Assembly: GCA_004524515.1 (NCBI GenBank)
Contig: SDNV01000025.1
Coordinates: 1-26,453 of the forward strand
Reading direction: 5' to 3'
Length of the DNA: 26,453 bases
DNA from: Promethearchaeota archaeon
GTDB taxonomy: Archaea > Asgardarchaeota > Lokiarchaeia > Sigynarchaeales > SOKP01
The position numbers and the translations under genes were made by a program. The notes below the pieces were generated by a model. The model was not told where the DNA came from. It saw nothing but the letters and a program-made list of their open reading frames with translations, and did no database searches. Below, one piece after another: positions 22,818-26,453 of the stretch. Each line of letters opens with the position of its first letter. The stretch's first letter is position 1.

Positions 22818-23777
22818 TTAGTATAATATTTTAATTTCTATTCCTTTTTGATCTAATAAATTTTTATTTTCAAGAAGTCCACCAGCTGCGATCTTATCAA
22901 TTACATAAATTAAATTTCCCCCTTCACTTGAATATTTTTGACCATAAGAAATCGGAACCTCGGGGGTGGGATCATTTATCAAAGATTCTGTAATAGAACT
23001 CACCTTTCGTTCTCCATTCGCTAATAATATGATTGTTTTTGCTTTATATACTAATTCTACTCCCATGCTTACAGCATAATGAGGTGATTCCTCCTCAGAA
23101 GTAAAGTGGCCATCAATAACTGCATTTTTTATGGTATTATCATCCAGTTTGACTAATAAAACCCTACTATTTTCGAAAGGTATTCCTGATTCATGGAAGG
23201 CCACATGTCCTTTTCCTCCCACACCAATTATTTGTAAATCAATTCCCCCAACCTTTTCAATTTTTTGAGCATATGCTTCTAAAATTGATTTTCGAATCCA
23301 AGTTAAATACTCGGAAGTCGAATTTTCCTTTATAAATATTGATTTTCCAGCGTCAGTACCTAATTCATACCAACTATTTGAATGAGTTTCGAGTTCTTTT
23401 ATGAGTTGTTTTTGGTCAATTAAGCAACCAAACGGAACAGTGGTTTCAATAAATTTTTTTTTGAGAAGGCCAAAAAACTCCTGGATCATGAAGTACGAAT
23501 AACTTTCAGGATGAATAGTTCGTTGTTGAGAGTTTTCACCGGGTAATCCTATATATTCATCCAGATTGAAAGAGCGAATTCGGTTACTGTCAAATTCACC
23601 AGAGTTAGCCATGTTCGCCAAATGTTTATAGACTCTCGTAGGAGAATTACCAGTTGCTAACCCTAAAATAAATTCTTTTTTTTTTTTTAAACTTTGGACA
23701 ATTTGGTCTTTAATGATATTTGCCCCAATTTCACTCATATGATCAAAATGTTTAGTTACTAAAACTTTAATCGTCAT
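22818..23777 (-). CDS. NagB-like glucosamine-6-phosphate deaminase/isomerase family protein
   Basis: A 319-residue NagB/RpiA-fold protein. NagB hydrolyses glucosamine-6-phosphate to fructose-6-phosphate and ammonia, the reverse of GlmS. Seen: LGLATGNSPTRVYKHL (phosphate loop), SFNLDEYIGL (Asp equivalent to E. coli NagB Asp72) and HPESYSYFM. GVGGKGHVAFHES supplies the His143 and Glu148 equivalents. The residue matching Asp141 is Lys; many Gram-positive NagBs have Asn there. It is about 50 residues longer than E. coli NagB, with an insert after EYIGL and a longer middle region. ATG 23777 is preferred to the upstream in-frame TTG (23789). It is divergent from glmS and convergent with glmM. A different sugar-phosphate substrate is possible. 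Confidence 0.82.
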   Translation of the reverse strand: MTIKVLVTKHFDHMSEIGANIIKDQIVQSLKKKKEFILGLATGNSPTRVYKHLANMANSGEFDSNRIRSFNLDEYIGLPGENSQQRTIHPESYSYFMIQEFFGLLKKKFIETTVPFGCLIDQKQLIKELETHSNSWYELGTDAGKSIFIKENSTSEYLTWIRKSILEAYAQKIEKVGGIDLQIIGVGGKGHVAFHESGIPFENSRVLLVKLDDNTIKNAVIDGHFTSEEESPHYAVSMGVELVYKAKTIILLANGERKVSSITESLINDPTPEVPISYGQKYSSEGGNLIYVIDKIAAGGLLENKNLLDQKGIEIKILY

Positions 23778-23963
23778 AAAAATCTGCAAAACTTAGTATT
23801 TTTTGCTTTAAAAGCTTAACAATAAAAAAATTCATTTCAATAAATAGTTAATTATATGGATTATATATTTTATATTAAGTCATTTCTATAATTTCATTCC
23901 AATTATATCAATTAATATTGGATATATTAAACTATACAAAGTAATTTTAATATAGTTTCCATT

Positions 23964-23971
23964 CTTTATAC
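23964..23971 (+). promoter_or_regulatory. TATA box of glmS
   Basis: CTTTATAC, centred about 36 nt before ATG 24004, gives a predicted leader of about 10 nt. Confidence 0.45.
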
Positions 23972-24003
23972 TTTTTAAAATAGGTTTATTGTGAAATGGG
24001 TAA

Positions 24004-25857
24004 ATGTGCGGCATTTTTGGTGTAGTAACAAATGAAAATATCTCATTAGGAAAAATGGTTTTTGAAGGAATTAAACGCTTAGAGTATCGAGGCTATGATT
24101 CATGTGGTATAGTAACTTTATCTGATTCAAAATTATTTGTAAAAAAAGACGCAGGAAAGATAGATGAAATTCAAACCAGAATGGACCTCTCTGAATTTCC
24201 AGACGGATCTAAACTAGCTCTTGCACATACGAGATGGGCAACTCACGGCTCACCCACCCGAGAGAATAGTCATCCCCATCTGGATTGTGCCCATAAAATT
24301 GCGGTTGTGCATAATGGAATCATTGATAATTTTATTGAATTACGAGAAGAACTAAAATTAAAAGGACATAATTTCAAATCGGAAACTGATACTGAAGTTC
24401 TTCCCCACCTGATTGAGGAGTTTATGAAAGAAAGCTCAGATTTAAAATATGCAATCGCTAGTGCACTAGAAAGATGCAGAGGAACGTATGGAATCGCAGT
24501 TTGTCATACTGGTGATCCTGATACCATTATTGTGGCAAGAAAAGAATCACCGATTGTAATCGGAATAGAAGAAGGCAAAACAACTTATTGCGCCTCTGAT
24601 ATTCCTGCATTTTTACCATTAACTCGAAAATGTTATATCTTAGAAGATCATGAACTTGCGGTTTTAAAACCAGGTCAAGCTGAATTTTACAATCTCTTAA
24701 CCAATGAGAAGGTAGAAAAAGATCTCAATCATATTGAATGGAGTATCGATGCAGCTGAAAAAAATGGTTATGAACATTTTATGTTGAAAGAGATTTATGA
24801 AGAGCCTGATGCGTTAAGGAGAACTATGTTAATTCCTAAAGAATCGATAAGAATGTTTGCTGGATTGATCTGGGGTGCAGATCATATTTTTATAACCGCT
24901 GCTGGTACTTCTTTTTACGCTGCTCTAGCAGGTAAATTTATCATAACGAGATTCTTAAATAAATACATTTATGCAATCGAATGCTCTGAATTTCAAAATG
25001 AATTGTCCGATACAATAAAGGATAATTCTGTGATAATCGCTATTTCTCAATCCGGTGAAACTATAGACACTATAGAAGCGATTAGATGGGCTAAAGAACA
25101 AAAAGGACAAAATATTAAGATATTAACAATCACCAATGTTGTAGGATCATCATTAACTAGATATTCAGATTTTGTAATAGTCACTCAAGCGGGTCCAGAA
25201 ATAGGAGTAGCGGCTACCAAAACCTATTGCACTCAGGTGTTAACCCTTGGGTTAGTAGCTTTAGAGATTGCCAGGTTAAGGAAAATTTTGGATCATAATG
25301 AGCTTAGAAAATATTATGAAGCATTAAATTCGACCCCCAAAATTATTCAAAAATTTTTGGATAACAGTATTTCCACGATTAATAATATTGTATCCACCTT
25401 GGAAAAAAGTAAAAATTTCTTTTTTTTAGCGCGGGGTATTTCAATTGCTACTGCTAAAGAAGGGGGTTTAAAATTAAAAGAGGTAGCATGTCGTTTTATA
25501 GAGGGATATTCTGCCGCTGATGCTAAACATGGTCCGATTTCTCTAGTCAGAGAAGGATTTCCAATTGTTTTTATAGCACCTCCTGATGAAACTTATGAAA
25601 GACTTGTAGGAAATGTTATGGAATTTAAGGCAAGAGGTGGTAAGATTATTTCTCTTGTTGTAGAAGATGATAAAACAATTGCAAATTTAAGCGATCTAGT
25701 TATTCGAATACCTCAACCCGGTGATAAATATCATAACATTTTCAGTCCTATCACCTTTACACCCGCTTTACAATTGTTAGCATATTACACCTCACTTTAT
25801 CACGGTTTGGATCCTGATAAACCTTTGAATTTAAGTAAAACGGTTACAGTCCATTAA
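24004..25857 (+). CDS. glmS: Glutamine-fructose-6-phosphate aminotransferase GlmS
   Basis: Makes glucosamine-6-phosphate from fructose-6-phosphate and glutamine, the entry step to hexosamines. 617 residues, close to the 609 of E. coli. N-terminal glutaminase: MCGIFGVV, where Cys2 becomes the nucleophile after Met removal, HTRWATHGSPTRENSHPH near residue 77, and VVHNGIIDN. The C-terminal isomerase has two SIS domains: TAAGTSFYAALAGK near 298 and ISQSGETIDT near 350, then ARGISIATAKEGGLKLKEV near 475 and SAADAKHGPISLV. The tail LNLSKTVTVH keeps the catalytic-lysine position of the family. The ATG is fixed by the Cys2 requirement. No glmS ribozyme is apparent upstream, as expected for an archaeon. 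It faces away from the NagB-like gene. Confidence 0.97.
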   Translation: MCGIFGVVTNENISLGKMVFEGIKRLEYRGYDSCGIVTLSDSKLFVKKDAGKIDEIQTRMDLSEFPDGSKLALAHTRWATHGSPTRENSHPHLDCAHKIAVVHNGIIDNFIELREELKLKGHNFKSETDTEVLPHLIEEFMKESSDLKYAIASALERCRGTYGIAVCHTGDPDTIIVARKESPIVIGIEEGKTTYCASDIPAFLPLTRKCYILEDHELAVLKPGQAEFYNLLTNEKVEKDLNHIEWSIDAAEKNGYEHFMLKEIYEEPDALRRTMLIPKESIRMFAGLIWGADHIFITAAGTSFYAALAGKFIITRFLNKYIYAIECSEFQNELSDTIKDNSVIIAISQSGETIDTIEAIRWAKEQKGQNIKILTITNVVGSSLTRYSDFVIVTQAGPEIGVAATKTYCTQVLTLGLVALEIARLRKILDHNELRKYYEALNSTPKIIQKFLDNSISTINNIVSTLEKSKNFFFLARGISIATAKEGGLKLKEVACRFIEGYSAADAKHGPISLVREGFPIVFIAPPDETYERLVGNVMEFKARGGKIISLVVEDDKTIANLSDLVIRIPQPGDKYHNIFSPITFTPALQLLAYYTSLYHGLDPDKPLNLSKTVTVH

Positions 25858-25936
25858 TACTAATTCGAAAAAAAATCTCTTTTACAATCTCTAATCGTAT
25901 CAAAATAAATGAAATTTCAATTTGAGGAGATATATT

Positions 25937-26453
25937 TTAAATAAATGACGGAAGATAACTCAAGATTGTATTTCTAATTTTTACAATAATACTTAAAAGC
26001 CATTCATTTCCAACAGATACACTATATTCATCTAGGTTTTTTATTACTTTAATATAGTCAATACCTATTTTTTTAATAATGAGATCTATATTCTTTATGA
26101 AATCGTTTCTCTTTTTCTCTTCTCCGGTATATGATTGGCATTCATAAAACCCATTTTCTATTCTTTCTCTACTTTCAAATAATTCACTTTTTTGTTTTAT
26201 TAATTCTTCTTTTGCTTTATCCCCCATAATAGATTTATATAATTTTATAGATTTTTCCATTTTATTAGCAAATGCTCTGAATCTTTTAACTCTCTCTTCT
26301 AAAATCATTTCAAGTTTTTCAAGGGCACCCTCATAAAGGAATTTCTCCATCTCGCTTCCTTGATAAAACTTTGTTCGTATATTTAGGTACCATTGTCTGA
26401 GAGCTATTATATTTGCGATATATTCAATGCAATTTATAACTCTCCTTTTTACA
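25937..26453 (-). CDS. Unrecognised helical protein, 5' end outside the window
   Basis: A predicted helical, partly coiled-coil protein rich in Lys and Glu (for example ALEKLEMILEERVKRF and DKAKEELIKQKSELFESRERI). A 137-residue frame starts at ATG 26350, but the same frame stays open to the window edge, adding 34 codons. These translate to plausible protein (RRVINCIEYIANIIALRQWY...), so the true start probably lies beyond 26453. A weak AAGGAAG before ATG 26350 keeps the shorter form possible. It is convergent with glmS, 79 nt away. The C-terminal EWLLSIIVKIRNTILSYL is amphipathic or weakly hydrophobic. No family recognised. Confidence 0.65.
   Translation of the reverse strand, partial: VKRRVINCIEYIANIIALRQWYLNIRTKFYQGSEMEKFLYEGALEKLEMILEERVKRFRAFANKMEKSIKLYKSIMGDKAKEELIKQKSELFESRERIENGFYECQSYTGEEKKRNDFIKNIDLIIKKIGIDYIKVIKNLDEYSVSVGNEWLLSIIVKIRNTILSYLPSFI

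Noticed and set aside
23790..24003. Possible glmS ribozyme or riboswitch in the glmS upstream region
   Set aside because: No G/C-rich paired core is visible; the region is AT-rich and the predicted leader is only about 10 nt. CCAAT/ATTGG ends at 23899-23921 are too short to call.

Overview
The window is AT-rich (by eye about one third G+C) and looks archaeal. Recurrent TATA boxes are centred about 27 nt upstream of start codons, which implies leaderless or very short-leader mRNAs. Other genes use a GAGGTGAT-type Shine-Dalgarno (SD). Purine synthesis is of the PurS/PurQ/small-PurL type. An Asgard-like (Lokiarchaeia-type) archaeon is my best guess, but the sequence alone does not prove it. There are no rRNA or tRNA genes, no CRISPR array and no recognisable insertion sequence.

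Layout. 84-1838: a FrnE/DsbA-like thiol oxidoreductase, a small membrane protein and an SPL-type radical SAM protein. 1878-2593: two paralogous 66-residue CxxC proteins, one of which appears to start at ATT. 2728-7817: purine synthesis on the minus strand, with purS-purQ-purL as a tight operon, purC, a small two-helix membrane protein between them, and a MazG-like nucleotide pyrophosphohydrolase. 8000-9648: dhaK-dhaL, dihydroxyacetone kinase without a DhaM phosphodonor subunit nearby. 9766-11781: an alpha/beta hydrolase and an aldo/keto reductase. 11813-19395: three tandem FGGY carbohydrate kinases, a GlcF/GlpC-like double-CCG iron-sulfur protein and an FAD oxidase resembling alkyl-DHAP synthase. 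19513-21000: an unrecognised helical protein, possibly an alpha/alpha toroid. 21259-25857: hexosamine metabolism, with glmM, a NagB-like deaminase on the opposite strand, and glmS. The right edge holds an unrecognised protein that runs out of the window.

How it fits together. The middle 11 kb looks like a C3/polyol module. FGGY kinases would make a phosphorylated polyol or sugar, the FAD plus CCG pair would oxidise a hydroxy-compound, and DhaKL would phosphorylate dihydroxyacetone to DHAP. The three kinases come from tandem duplication. The strongest evidence is a 48-nt relic of the CCG gene's 3' end between the second and third kinase, so the duplicated unit was [CCG 3' end + kinase]. After duplication the kinases diverged at the substrate loop (FQRATAG / IHRGSAT / ILRVNAT) and at the nucleotide phosphate loop (GTG versus GTY).

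The hexosamine genes carry both the synthetic enzymes (GlmS, GlmM) and an apparent NagB-type reverse enzyme. That enzyme has Lys where E. coli NagB has Asp141. glmM has a TTG start behind a perfect 11-bp inverted repeat in its presumed leader.
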